The notes below the pieces were generated by a model. It was not told the DNA's origin, made no database searches, and saw only the letters and a program-made list of their open reading frames with translations. The translations under genes and the position numbers were made by a program. Shown piece by piece: positions 34,505-45,902 of a stretch of 64,000 nucleotides of DNA; position 1 is the first letter of the stretch; each line of letters starts with the position of its first letter. Origin of the DNA: Eupeodes corollae. Its lineage: Eukaryota; Arthropoda; Insecta; Diptera; Syrphidae. The stretch lies in contig NC_079147.1 of the NCBI RefSeq assembly GCF_945859685.1, forward strand, positions 84,808,315 through 84,872,314, read 5' to 3'.

Positions 34505-36106
34505 TTATTAACTTCCCATAGGAAGTTATTGTAATGGGTTCGGTTTGTCAAATGGAAAATTTTGATACTTCTCGACGTTTCAAGGTCCCTAGAGTCGAAA
34601 TAAAAGATTTTTAGAAAGATGTCTGTGCGTGCGTGTGTACGTACGTTCGTACGTCCGTACGGCCGTACGTATATACGTTCGCGACGTTTTTTTCGTCCTC
34701 CATAGCTCAAGAACCAGAAGAGATATAAACTTCAAATAAATTTTGTTTTACAGATAATAAGGCAGAAAGATGCAAAAAAGGGCTCTCGAGAAAATTGCGT
34801 GGGTGGATTTTTTACCATAGCAGTTTGAAAAAAAGGTGAAAATTTTGGTTAACCCTAAAGACGTCAATTAAATTTTATATAATATATTGCAAAGTAATAC
34901 CAAACAGGTATATTTTTTGAAAAAATCCATTAAACGGTTTTTTTTATAAATCAATAAAATTGAAAAAAAAAAATTTGTCACCTCCAAAATTTTACGACTG
35001 AAATATGATTTCATCTCTAAAACAATTTTGTGCAACGAAAAATAATGTTTTTGACAACTGATAAAATTTTGAGAAAAATCTAATTGACAGTTTTGCTTAT
35101 AAAAAATAAAAATCTAAAAAAAACATAAAATAAAAAAATTCGTAAAAATGGAATATCGATTCTTCTTTTCAAAAACTTGAAATTTAGGCTTCAAGCTTAT
35201 TTAATCTTATGAGAAATATTGTTTTCAACATTTTGAAAAATGTTGAGAAAAATCGAATTGATAGTTTTCTTACAAAAAATAAAAACCTAAAAAAAATGTA
35301 TAAAAGTTGGTAAAAATTGTTTTTCGATTCAAATAACTTTTCAAAAAATTGAAATATTGGCTTTAATTTACTTTTATCTTTCAAAAAATCTTGTTGTCAA
35401 CATTCAGTTAAAGTTTGAAAAAAATCTAATTTATAGTTTTTTTCACAAAAAAATTAAAACGGAAAAAAAATTACAAAAGTTGGTAAAAAATGATTTTCGA
35501 CTCAAATATCTTTTAAAAACTTTGAGATACTACCTTCTAACTAATTTTATCTTATAAGAAATATTGTTTTCAATGTTAAGACAAATTTTGAGAAAAATCG
35601 AATAGACATTTTTTTTACAAAAAATAAAAACCTAAGAAAAAATGTATAAAAGTTGGTAAAAATTGATTTTCGACTCAAATATCTCTTCAAAAATCTTAAA
35701 TATTGGCTTCAAACTAATTTAATCTTATAAGAAATATTGCTCTTAACAATTGGTAAAATTTTTAAAAAATTCGAAGGGACTGTTTTTTTTTAAAAAAAAA
35801 TAAAACTCTAAAAAAAAACAATACTAAAACTTGGTAAAAATTTACTTACGACTCAAATAGCTTTTCAAAAATTAAAAATATTGGCTTCAAACTTATTTTA
35901 TTTCACAGAAAATATTGGTTTCGATATTCAGTAATTTGTATATAAAAATCCAATAGTCCGTTTTTTTCATAAAAAATAAAATCTACAAAAAATAGTACGC
36001 AAATTTGGTAAAAATTGATACGTGTACATATAGAAAAACTTTTAAGCAAGACAAATCGACAAACGGGATTTGAAGTTATCAGTGTGGGTCGCATCCCAGC
36101 CTCTTT
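34505..36106 (-). repeat. S-element copy 4 (about 1.6 kb, full length)
   Basis: Best complete copy in this orientation. End B is a perfect hairpin (stem TAACTTCC, loop CATA, stem GGAAGTTA, 34508-34527). It is followed by CAAGGTCCCTAGAGTCGAAA, an ACGT-rich tract (34620-34690), a constant region with GCGTGGGTGGATTTTTTACC (about 34796), and then six tandem monomers whose T-run marker falls at about 35087, 35261, 35433, 35605, 35778 and 35955 (spacing 172-177). End A is AGTGTGGGTCGCATCCCAGC followed by CTCTTTT (about 36080-36106). Confidence 0.85.
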
Positions 36107-36244
36107 TTTTCTCATCTATTTAAGGATTTCTGTATGGCGATGAAAGCCATGTCCTTTATATTTTTTGTTCTTTAATTTATACATTGTTGATCTTTTCACG
36201 ACACGCCAGTCTTCTTGAAGTTTAAAGCCTTTCCGCGTCGTGTA

Positions 36245-37495
36245 AAGGGTGATTTTTTTGAGGTTAGGATTTTCATGAATCAGTATTTGACAGATCACGC
36301 GGGATTTCAGACATGGTGTCAAAGAGAAAGATGCTCAGTATGCTTTGACATTTCATCATGAAAAGACTTACTAACGAGCAACGCTTGCAAATCAGTGAAT
36401 TTTATTACCAAAATCAGTGTTCGGTTCGAAATGTGTTTCGCGCTTTACGTCCGATTTATGGTCTACATAATCGACCAAGTGAGCAAACAATTAATGCGAT
36501 TGTGACCAAGTTTCGCACTCAGTTTACTTTATTGGACATTTAACCAACCACACGAATGCGTAAAGCGCGTACAGAAGAGAATATTGCGTCTGTTTCTGAG
36601 AGTGTTGCTGAAGACCGTGAAATGTCGATTCGTCGCCGTTCGCAGCAATTGGGTTTGTGTTATTCGACCACATGGAAGATTTTACGCAAAGATCTTGGTG
36701 TAAAACCGTATAAAATACAGCTCCTGCAAGAACTGAAGCCGAACGATCTGCCACAACGTCGAATTTTCAGAGAATGGGCCCTAGAAAAGTTGGCAGAAAA
36801 TCCGCTTTTTTATCGACAAATTTTGTTCAGCGATGAGGCTCATTTCTGGTTGAATGGCTACGTAAATAAGCAAAATTGCCGCATTTGGAGTGAAGAAAAA
36901 TGCACTGTTTAGTGTGGTTTGTACGCTGGTGGAATCATTGGACCGTATTTTTTCAAAGATGCTGTTGGACGCAACGTTACGGTGAATGGCGATCGCTATC
37001 GTTCAATGCCAACAAACTTTTTGTTGCCAAAAATGGAAGAACTGAACTTGGTTGACATATGGTTTCAACAAGATGGCGCTACATGCCACACAGCTCGCGA
37101 TTCTATGGCCATTTTGAGAACAATTCATCTCAAGGAATGGACCGGTAAGTTGGCCACCAAGATCATGCGATTTGACGCCTTTAGACTATTTTTTGTGGGG
37201 CTACGTCAAGTCTAAAGTCTACACAAATAAGCCAGCAACTATTCCAGCTTTGGAAGACTACATTTCCGAAGAAATTCGGGCTATTCCGGCCGAAATGCTC
37301 GAAAAAGTTACCCAAAATTGGACTTTCCGAATAGACCACCTAAGACGCAGCCGCGGTCAACATTTAAATGAAATTATCTTCAAAAAGTAAATGTCATGGA
37401 CCAATATAACGTTTCAAATAAAGAATCGATGAGATTTTGCAAATTTTATGCGTTTTTTTTTTTTAAAGTTCTCAAGCTCTCAAAAAATCACCGTT
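36245..37495 (+). mobile_element. Tc1/mariner-superfamily transposon with both inverted repeats
   Basis: About 1.25 kb. The left end AAAGGGTGATTTTTTTGAG follows TA at 36243-36244. The right end, read inward, is AAACGGTGATTTTTTGAG, with TA at 37496-37497. The inverted repeats match at about 17 of 19 positions. The enclosed transposase (36358-37389) is nearly full length but broken. A decayed element of about normal size. Confidence 0.85.
36358..37389 (+). pseudogene. Mariner-like transposase, two stops and one frameshift
   Basis: ATG at 36358 (MKRLTNEQRLQISEFYYQNQ) opens an N-terminal helix-turn-helix region. A TAA at 36541-36543 interrupts it before RKARTEENIASVSESVAED. Then come LGLCYSTTWKILRKDLG (second HTH), IQLLQELKPND, ILFSDEAHFWLNGYVNKQN (first catalytic Asp), a TAG at 36910-36912 where related proteins have Trp, GGIIGPYFFKDAV, and WFQQDGATCHTARDS (second Asp). 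A frameshift with a small deletion (about 37120-37150) follows; in the next frame WPPRSCDLTPLDYFLWGYVK (third Asp) runs to the C-terminus HLNEIIFKK. All three catalytic Asp residues survive, but the gene cannot be translated whole. Confidence 0.88.
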
Positions 37496-37819
37496 TATTT
37501 ATCAAAAGAATCTTAAAGGTACAATCAATAGCTCAAAGAGCACCACACGTGTATTTTTCCTTTGTATACATGCTTAACTTTATTTAATTTAATTTTTAAA
37601 CACTTTAGAGCCATCAACTCTAAAATCATGTTCTTCTCCTAATTGAAATCCGTGTTCACTCCGATATCTGAAAAATATCTGCATTCTGAAATTTGACTGT
37701 CTAATGCGTATAAATTCGCTCACATGGTACCTCAATTGAAGATCAACCGTTAAAAATAATTAGTCGAAGCTTTCAAGGGTCTAGGAATTTTGATACTTTT
37801 GTAGCTTTAATTGGAGTTT

Positions 37820-38580
37820 CAATATCTTGCAGATGACATCGACATTATGGGAAGAACCAAATGAGCAGTTATGGGTGCTTTCTCTAATGTCGAGTCTAAG
37901 GCGAAGAAAATGGGTCTTGACATTAATGAGGACAAAACGAAGTATTTACTGCCGTCGAATAGAGTCGATTCACACCGTAGACTTGGTCAAAATGTGACAA
38001 TTGACATGTACAGAGGTGGTAAACGAATTTGTTTTTCTGGGCACTGCTGTTAATTCTGCGATTGATATCAGCGCACAGATCAAACGAAGAATTACCCTTT
38101 CTAATCGCTGTTTCTTTGGTCTAAGTAAGCAGTTGAGGAATAAGGCCCTATCGCGAAGCACCAAAGAGACACTGTACAAAACTTTGATCATCCCAGTCTT
38201 GGTGAATGGTGGAGCGCATGGACCCTCTCTCAGGCGGATGAAGGTTCTCTTGGTATCTTCGAGAGGAAGGTTCTTCGTACGATCTAGGGTCCGGCTTGTG
38301 TCGACAGTCAAAGTATCATCTGGCGGAGAAGATTTAATCAGGAGTTATAGAAGCTGTACAGCTACTTGCTGATCGATCTCCAGCCCGTAAGGTATTCAAC
38401 GAAGCTTGAGGGAACAAGAAGCAGAGGCAGGCCTCATTTCCGGTGGAGTGAACAAGTTGCGGCCGACGCACGTCAACTTGGTATTCGAAACTGGAGGCAG
38501 CAAGCTAGAGATCGAGTAAGCTGGCGAAAATTATTACTTGAGGCCCAGGAGCACAATGCGCTGTAGCACCAAATAAAGTT
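37820..38580 (+). mobile_element. LINE-R fragment (RT thumb and C-terminus)
   Basis: Plus-strand copy of the LINE at 26540-28803. It starts at the catalytic box, ADDIDIMGRTK (about 37829-37861; the usual Tyr or Phe before ADD is Leu), followed by a TGA. It continues with VESKAKKMGLDINEDKTKYL, a frameshift, FLGTAVNSAIDISAQIKRRI and LSKQLRNKALSRSTKETLYK (38040-38180), then GTRSRGRPHFRWSEQV and NWRQQARDRVSWRKLL, ending EAQEHNAL and a stop at 38564-38566. The end is nearly identical in type to the minus-strand copy's C-terminus. Confidence 0.82.
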
Positions 38581-38616
38581 AAGCAAGTAAGAGCTTCAGC
38601 TGGAAAACACATTAAA

Positions 38617-38810
38617 GCCACATGAATCCAGCTAAGTGCGTTGGACTGTCATGCCAGAGGTCTTGGAGTTAATTTCTGACTGTGCCTTGTAAAGTTTTTT
38701 TCACGAAGAATTGAAAAATCCTCCAAGTAATTTTTGTCATAAAAAGTGCTTTCTCAAATTCGGCTTTAAACTAGAGGTCCCTCTATCCCTGTTGCAACTT
38801 AATTTATCTG
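38617..38810 (+). mobile_element. tRNA-derived SINE, copy 2 (degraded)
   Basis: Contains AAGTGCGTTGGACTGTCATG, the tRNA-like anticodon-arm block, with CCAGAGGTCTTGG, then TTTTTTTCACG and AAAGTGCTTTCTCAAATTCG. The A-box side is rearranged (CCACATGAATCCAGCT) and the B box is mutated. Confidence 0.65.
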
Positions 38811-38879
38811 TGTATGTTTAATGAATTTATACTTGATTAACTGGAGGAAAAGAGAAGAATAATTTTGAAATAGCTCAAT

Positions 38880-39145
38880 GTAGCTAAAATGCGACCCACA
38901 ATGATGACTACCATTTTCTGCATCTTTCAAGGGTGTCAACTGTAAATCAAAATTTATTTGAAGTCGATATCTCTGCCATTTCTTGAGATATGGTTGACGA
39001 AAAAAAGTATCCCGTATTTACGGATTTGCACACATATGCTGATACAGATAGCTCTCTAAACTTATAATTTAGATTCTAATTGCTTTTAACAGTCGAGAAG
39101 TATCGACATTTTTAATTTGATAGTTCGGACGGATAATTTTCTATG
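38880..39145 (+). repeat. S-element fragment, end B, diverged
   Basis: GCGACCCACAATGATGACTA (an end-A piece) is joined directly to the end-B region (TTTCTGCATCTTTCAAGGG, GAGATATGGTTGACGAAAAA, GATAGCTCTCTAAAC). It ends in a degraded hairpin region (TTTTCTATGTAAAGTTAA). The monomers are deleted. Mariner sequence begins right after it. Confidence 0.6.
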
Positions 39146-39149
39146 TAAA

Positions 39150-39720
39150 GTTAAAACAAATTGTCAACTGTCATTAGAGTATTATCCAAATAGAGCCACC
39201 AGTTTATCTCTTCAGCATTTTGTGGCCAAATTTGAAACGACCGGTTCAGTAAACGATCAACCAACACCCGTACGTTTCAGAAATGCAAGATCAGCCGAGA
39301 ACATAGCCGCGGTCTGTAAAAGTGTACAGCAGAACCCGAGGTAGTCTATTCCCTGCGATGCACAAGAACTTGGCCTTTCGCAGACTTCAACTTCGCGATT
39401 TTTGCATCGGGACTTCGGCCTATACCGGAACAAGATCCAACTATTCCAGGAGCTCAAATTCATGACCATAGACAACGCCATTTGTTCGTTGGCTGGGCTT
39501 CGAATCGTTTGGAAGAGGAAGAGGTTATTGAAAATTGGACCACTCAAATCCCTGCCTCCGTAAGAAGCCCAGGGGGGCATTTGAATAATGTCATATTCCA
39601 AATTTAATTGCATACGTGTATGCCTTTCAAATAAAAACAAATTTCTGCTCATACATCACACACAGCTTGTTTTATTCCATTCCAACATCTACCCGCCCTT
39701 AATGAAAAACCCTTTACAAA
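39150..39720 (+). mobile_element. Mariner-M copy with internal deletion
   Basis: Plus-strand transposase N-terminal part: LQHFVAKFETTGSVNDQPTP (about 39211-39270), ARSAENIAAVCKSVQQNP, then in a shifted frame AQELGLSQTSTSRFLHRDFG and KIQLFQELK (39359-39460). An internal deletion removes the catalytic core. The last residues (GGHLNNVIFQ, about 39575-39604) and the right inverted-repeat region (CCAACATCTACCCGCCCTTA, about 39683-39702) follow. Same family as the nested copy at 45246-49825. Confidence 0.75.
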
Positions 39721-39834
39721 CATAAATGCATACATATTTTTGAACATATCTTAATATTAAAAATTGTGTCATTGTTGTATTTTAAAAATTAAACTATTGA
39801 ATCAAATCAATTATAATTAAACAAATAAATTAGG

Positions 39835-39945
39835 GGCGCAAAAGTCCGTCGAGATCTAGGGTCTGGTGAATTACAACTCTCAACCATTTCTGTAGGCGTT
39901 TAATGTTGTCAGGGATGCAGGAGACCTACAGATTTTAAGCCAAAT
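39835..39945 (-). mobile_element. tRNA-derived SINE, copy 3 (3' part only)
   Basis: Matches the SINE tail: GGTCTGGTGAATTACAACTC, TCAACCATTTCTGTAGGCG and AGGAGACCTACAGATTTTAA. The tRNA-like head is absent. Confidence 0.65.
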
Positions 39946-41849
39946 CCTAATTTAATAAATAAATTTTTGTAAATGCTATTTTTCTAAAAAGCTCTAAAAA
40001 CCAAAAACAATTTATTTATAAAGATTAAATAATTGGATAGCCTTGGATGTGACACAGAGGCACTATACCATAAATGAATACGATTGACGCAGCATTAAAC
40101 AGAGCCTTAATAAACTTCTTTGAAAGTTGTTCTTATGAATTTTAATAAATGTAACTACTCGTAATATTAAATTTATATAAGGTGAAAAACGTATCTGGAC
40201 TTAAAAATCAAGAAACAACTTTTGTAATCTAGATCCAAGTCAAGTTGAAGTCAAAGATTTTAAGATCTTTAATTAATATTTTATTACAATCCTATAAAAG
40301 CTGATTCCCATACTTAAACCGTTTTGCTTTCAAACGCAGATCTTATTCATATCCCTTAGGTACAATTGTTCATCTTAAGGCCATCAATAAGAACCTTGAA
40401 TGCTCTTAATATGCATTTCGAAAGGAATTAATTAACTAAAGTTAAAAGCCCTTTAATGTCTAAGACATTCTGTCAACAAATATACACTCTTGGTTTAAAT
40501 TTCCATTGTCACATTATACATTGTGTTGTGTAGGCATCCTTATAGACACATCACCATACTTAATATTTAAAAACAAAAAGCTTCTCTCCTTCAAAATCCG
40601 AAAATTACATCCAAGTTCATAGCATCATTGAAAATGCATTGTTTTCCAAAGACCGAGAGGAAGGGGGAATATCTCTCGATTTTCATGGCCTGGTAAGCAT
40701 CAATAATGACATCAAGGACATGTAGGCTTAATACTTAGTCGATGTCAGAACTTCAAAAGAGGCTACACACAAGTCAATTAGAATAAAAAGATACTTTTCC
40801 CAACACATAGGACCCTATGCAGAGATACAGAATGCAAGAAAGAGAGAAGGAGATGGAACTATAGTAAATAGAAAAAAAAAGAAGTAAAAACTAGAAATAA
40901 TCATTTTGTAAGACAATAGACATCAGAGATATAAAGGAGATGTCCTTGTTTGATCATCATCCATTGTCCTTTCAACTGACTTGATAGTAAAAATTCATCT
41001 AGCGAACTATTTATCGTCAGAATGGTATTTCATTTTGTTTGAACCAATCCGACCGATATGGATGTTGTATCGTATCTGCTCGTACTCGTCGCATGTGCCC
41101 CCAATGATGCTGATGCTGAAACTAGAAGATGGAAGCTGGAAGCTGACTCTGACTTAGATGAGCAACCGACACGAAAGTATTCGAATACGTTTACATTCAC
41201 GTTGTCTATCCCCCGAGCTCTTGTGCTACAATTTGCTATTTATGCACCAATGAACTGTAATCAATTCCTTTTCTCTTCAGCTCGTCCTCGTCCTTATGAT
41301 GGTCCTGGCTCCAGTGAGCAAAGGAACCTAAGCACACACATACCTATACATACATAAACACATATGCAAATGAAATGAAACACAATGTGATTTTTTTTTA
41401 AAGAAATTTTATATGCTTCGATAGAGATCGAGGTCGGGTGTGGTGGAAACAATGAGTGTCAGGGCCGGAATTAAGGATATGACTTACTTCATTCAATCGT
41501 GATGAACTGGCAACATTCTATGTAAAGTGTAATTTAGTGTTAATATTAAAAGAGTAAGTTCCTTAAAGTCAAAGTTCTGATAACATGTTAAGAACCAGTT
41601 TTTTTGAGCCTTGGAGAACCAGTCCAGTAGAACAGAAATGAAATGCGGCCAGCTTTAGAGTAAGTAATAATAAGGATAGTAAGCTGGAAACAATTTCATA
41701 CCTTTCTTTTAATGTTTTTAGTAAGCATTCTAATAATACCCCAGTGACTGCGCTGTAAGTTATGGACCTGGAAAGGTCACGAAAACCGTCATTATCTCCA
41801 TTTGTATACCTCCAATGGGAATAACATGGATATTTAGTTAAAGGCACTA
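39946..41849. other. Intergenic DNA, no gene recognised
   Basis: No transposon motif. The 99-codon frame 41058-41357 starts with a hydrophobic stretch (VVSYLLVLVACA) that superficially resembles a signal peptide, but the rest is unlike any protein I know and there is no supporting neighbour. AT-rich elsewhere. Confidence 0.4.
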
Positions 41850-42145
41850 CGACATCTTAGGTGCGTTTGAGAGGAAGGTTATGCGAAGATTGTCCCTTTA
41901 GGTTAGCTGAGGCTAAAATAAGCTGACATAAATTACGCTCAGTAGACTCCGTTCAGCTAGCCAGCTAGCTCGTTTGAACATAGTGAAACCAACTCGGAAA
42001 GTTGTACGTAGTACATTTAATCGTAGGCAACAATGCAGCAGACCATGCTTACGCTGGAGAGATGGCGTAGAGAAGGACGCTCCAAGCCTTGGAAAGCGTA
42101 ACTGGATAGCATCGGGTTGCAATCGGGACAAATAGATAGACTTGA
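41850..42145 (+). mobile_element. LINE-R2 C-terminal fragment
   Basis: Plus strand: AFERKVMRRL (about 41858-41887), then LARLNIVKPTRKVVRSTFNR, CSRPCLRWRDGVEKDAPSLG and KRNWIASGCNRDK (about 41955-42135), the same C-terminal pattern as the minus-strand LINE at 30197-31515. Stops precede the second block. No RT core. Confidence 0.7.
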
Positions 42146-42407
42146 TGTATGAGACCATGATCATGATGAATGGTAATAGCATTGCCAAAATTGTGTTAAT
42201 TTTCATCACATTTTCTTAAAGCTCAATAGTTTTAGAAATAGAGACAGTCTCTGTATTTTTAAATGTTGTAAATTTAAACAGGTTGTGAAACTATTAAAGT
42301 TATATGAATTTTTTAAGAGCTAGTGAGCAATGCAACCACAATTTATACCACATCCATTTTTACAGCTATACAAAATAACATTTTGAGAAGTTTATCTGGA
42401 GCTTGTG

Positions 42408-42640
42408 ACCCGTGGCATGATGGTTAGTGCGTTGGACTGTCATGCAAGAGGTCTTGGGTTCGATCCCTGCCTATGCCACCCAAAGTTTTTTTCACGGGTG
42501 TGCTTTCTCAAATTTCCCGTTCGGATTCGGCTTAAAACTGTAGATCCCTTCCATCCCTGACAACAGAACTCGCACACAGGAATGGTTGAGAGTTGTCAGC
42601 AACTAGGCCCTAGTTCTCAAACGGACTGTTGCGCCATCCA
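42408..42640 (+). mobile_element. tRNA-derived SINE, copy 4
   Basis: The tRNA-like head spans 42411-42482. The A-box region is TGGTTAGTGCGTTGG (42421-42435), followed by an anticodon-arm-like GGACTGTCATGC and a perfect B box GGTTCGATCCC (42457-42467), and the acceptor-like ends GTGGCAT/ATGCCACC pair. The body follows with TTTTTTTCACGGGT, GTGCTTTCTCAAATT, TTCGGATTCGGC, CGCACACAGGAATGGTTGAG and GGACTGTTGCGCCA near the 3' end. This copy has the best-preserved RNA polymerase III promoter. Confidence 0.85.
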
Positions 42641-45241
42641 ATTTATTTATTTTATATATTTATTTAATGACATTTTTAAAAAATGTCTTTAGTAAACTTT
42701 TTAGGAGCACCCAAACCCAATCTTCTAAATTTTCTTAATACGATTCTAAAACAATTTATATTCGATTTAGGTTATGGTTTAAGTGACTATTTAAGTTTTA
42801 TTTTTGAAGACAAATCCCTTTTTTTAATAATTGTAATCTTTCACTTACTCCACAAAATTGATTAAAGCTTCGCTCTTTCTGTCCTCTACCGATTTCTCTA
42901 TAATTCTCTACTATTGAAAATATTAAATAAAATCGTTCAGTAGTTTTTAAGATTATCGCGAACTTCAATTTATAAAATGTTAAAATTGCAAGTTCTTGCT
43001 TAAATGGGGGGGGGGTAAATAAAGAAGATATTTTAAATTGAGAAATATTACCCAGTATTTTGGTTGTCTTTATATTTGTGTTATTAGCAAAACTTGAATT
43101 ATTCATTAAGTACTGTACAAATTTTCTATTTTAATACTTTGTTGCTCTTTTGTTGAAATTAAAATCATAACTTCCTGAAGAGTGCACTTATGGTTAACTT
43201 ATTTTGTTTTTTTTTTTTAAATTTTAAAATCATAAAAAAAAAAACATTTAAAAAATATCCCTAATTTTTATAAATCCAAATTCAAAGAAAAAATGTAAAT
43301 GAAGTCCATAAATATGTAGTTTGTCCAGGAAGGGAACTTTTTCTTTTTCATAAGATAAACAAAATTTCTCCGAAATCATTTTTTAACATTCATTTTATTT
43401 TTTCCTTTTCTATTTTTCCGAAATTCCTAAGAATTCATCTATAAATGAACAAATCTTAGTTTAAAATTCATTCAACTCGCTGGAAATAGAACTGTAAGCA
43501 CCTCAAAATAATAAAATAATGATACCTTAACATCTTCAAGTTTTACTTTCTAAAAATGGAACGTTCTTTCTTATCCTGTGACACGCCGGAAATATTTTTT
43601 GCGAATGTTTAAAAGTATTCATAAAATAATAAATATATGTATGGCTTTAGACAAATATATACAAGTTACTTTTTAAAAATGCAATAAAATTAACAACATT
43701 TAATTTTGTGCATATTTTATGGGTTAATTGTAAAATCAAACATTTCCATTCAGTATCGATAACAACATCTTTCAATTGGCTTCATCTTGTGAGTAGCTTG
43801 AGTTGTAGCTCAAGGAATGATATTGAGTAGAAACGAATAACGTTGAAACAATTACGAAAGACAAAAATACGAACACCAAAATAAAGAAGGCTAAACATTA
43901 CCAGAAATTGAAGTAGCGATATTTTGACGTAGGGTCAGAAGTTGAATTTCGGTGTATTATTTTTGTACGTTTAAAAAACAAGTATGATACTTAGATTTGG
44001 AATTTGCTAAACATTCAGTTTAGTTCGCGTTGAGTCAAAATCTTTTATTGAGTTTTAGTGGCTACTTTTTGAAGTACATAAGGAAATTTGTTGTACATAT
44101 GAAAATTGATCTAAATTTATGGGGCGGGAAGGGTCAAAGCCCCAAAATATTTTATCATCCAAATAGTCAGTGAAGTTTGGTTTTTCAAAAGCGCTTATTT
44201 TTTTTAAAATGTATGTTAAAAGTGTTGCGGTATTAACATATAACAATTTTCTCTTATAGATATTAGTACCAAAATGTGCAAAAAGGGCTTTTAAGAAAAC
44301 GTTACGTTTTTCTATAAGAAAGTTCCATTCTTGCATGTCTTTTAATATTTCTTACAAAATATTAATTTCGAAATTCTGTGTTAAATTAAAATAGTTTGCA
44401 GTCAATATCTTTATCTATTCTGAAGATACAACTTGAGTCGAAAACCATTTCTTATGAGTTTTTAGTTGTTTTTATAGATTTTCATGGTTCGTAGAAAAAG
44501 TTATAAATTAGAATTTTGTAAAAAAAAATACACTAAAAGTAAAACTCAATTGTTTTTCGAAATGCGGTTTTTGCTTGCTTTTCGTACATTTTAGGGTGAA
44601 AATACTTACAAATTTGTAGTCACAGATCAAATTTAGGCGCAAAAAGTCTTAAAAGAATCAAATTATTCCGGAATTTAGATACATTGGACTCAATTTTTTT
44701 TTAAAGTGGACTCGATCCATTTTGCTCGAAGTTGGGATCTATTGAACTACAGCATTGATTTCGACGCCTTTTAAAATACAAGGATTAATTAGGAAAAAAC
44801 ATTTAAAAAATGTTCTTAAAAGTGGCTAAATTTGATAAATGTTCAAAATTTGATTATAGTCTGGTTTGTTTTGCGATAGGTTGTAAAATATTTACAGGAC
44901 ATCGAACATTTTTACCAAATTAAAGAAACAGAAAATAATACACCTATTCTTGAAATTGAACATTTTATCCAACACATCTCTTGAAATCTGAAAGAATCAA
45001 AGCTTGCTAAAATGATATTATTTTAACTTGTATAATATGTATACATCAATTAAACAAGAATTGTGAAAACAAAAAACATTTTTTGTTTGTTTTTATTCTA
45101 TTTCAAACTTCTTAAACACTAAAAACACCCTTTGTGATAGCAAAACTTGAAGAAAATAATTAAGTTTGACATATGTAAACAATAAAACGAAGTGATTATA
45201 ACTTTTTGCTCTGTGAATTCTCAAAAAGTTCAGTAATTACT
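42641..45241. other. AT-rich DNA with a possible diverged S-type monomer
   Basis: No gene. A G10 run lies at 43016-43025. About 44340-44560 weakly resembles an S-element monomer (AATTTCGAAATTCTG, GAAGATACAACTTGAGTCGAAAACC) but is too diverged to be sure. Confidence 0.4.
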
Positions 45242-45692
45242 TATAAAGGGTGGTTAAATTTTAAAGGCGGATGTTGAAAGTGAATCACACCTAAACGTCA
45301 AGCTTTTTACTGCATTTCCCTTGACAGTTTCTAATTTCAGATTAATTCAATTAAAATCATGGAAAGATAAGTAGTCGAACAATGCGTTAAAGTTATTAAG
45401 GTTTAAGGGAAAGTATTGATACAAGACCTCTGTCTTCCTCTCAACATGCCTACTGTAAAGGTTAATCGGTGGAAACAGCCTTACACACCGAAGGTGCTTT
45501 TAACAACGTAGACACATCTGCAATCACATCTGCACCAACATTTCTAAATTTATAGAACACGCTTCGGGGGTTAACCATTTAATGCTAACTAGCAGAATAA
45601 CTAACTCAAAACTGAGCAACTCTTCTGGCAGACGATTCTTTAGTAGAGGGACACCGCAAGGTGGTGTTCTATACCCTTTCCTCTGAAACCTA

Positions 45693-45902
45693 GTGGTAAA
45701 TGGAATCCTAACTAGTCTGGATGCGGAGGGTTTCAGAGTGATAGCCTATGCGGACGACGTTGCTATAGCAGTTTCAGGAAAGCATCTTAACATCCTAAAA
45801 GAACTCTTACAAAATGCCTTGGAGAAACTAATACTTTGGGCTGATCGGTGTGAACTGGGTGTTAACCCACAAAAAGCCGATCTGGTTTTATATTCGAGGA
45901 GA
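45693..45902 (+). pseudogene. LOA-like reverse transcriptase, catalytic segment
   Basis: Open segment of the RT with the intact catalytic box YADD (about 45747-45758), flanked by the upstream RGTPQGGV motif (about 45648-45671) and separated from it by a TGA (about 45684). It is cut by the LINE-J insertion at about 45901. RT copies the element RNA into DNA at a nicked chromosomal target. Confidence 0.8.

Noticed and set aside
34495..34710. A recurring short frame with THARTDIF and NRTHYNNFLWEV in several S-element copies
   Set aside because: The frame recurs at 19249, 20901, 23268 and 34495 because the underlying repeat is the same. Starts differ, the ACGT tract shifts frame between copies, and there is no similarity to any known protein.
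41058..41357. Secreted protein with a signal-peptide-like start
   Set aside because: Only the first 14 residues look like a signal peptide; the rest is unrecognised and no promoter, splice or neighbour evidence supports a gene.
42411..42482. A tRNA gene on the plus strand
   Set aside because: The A and B boxes and acceptor-like ends are present, but the same head with the same ~220-bp body recurs elsewhere in the window, so it is the head of a SINE and not a functional tRNA gene.
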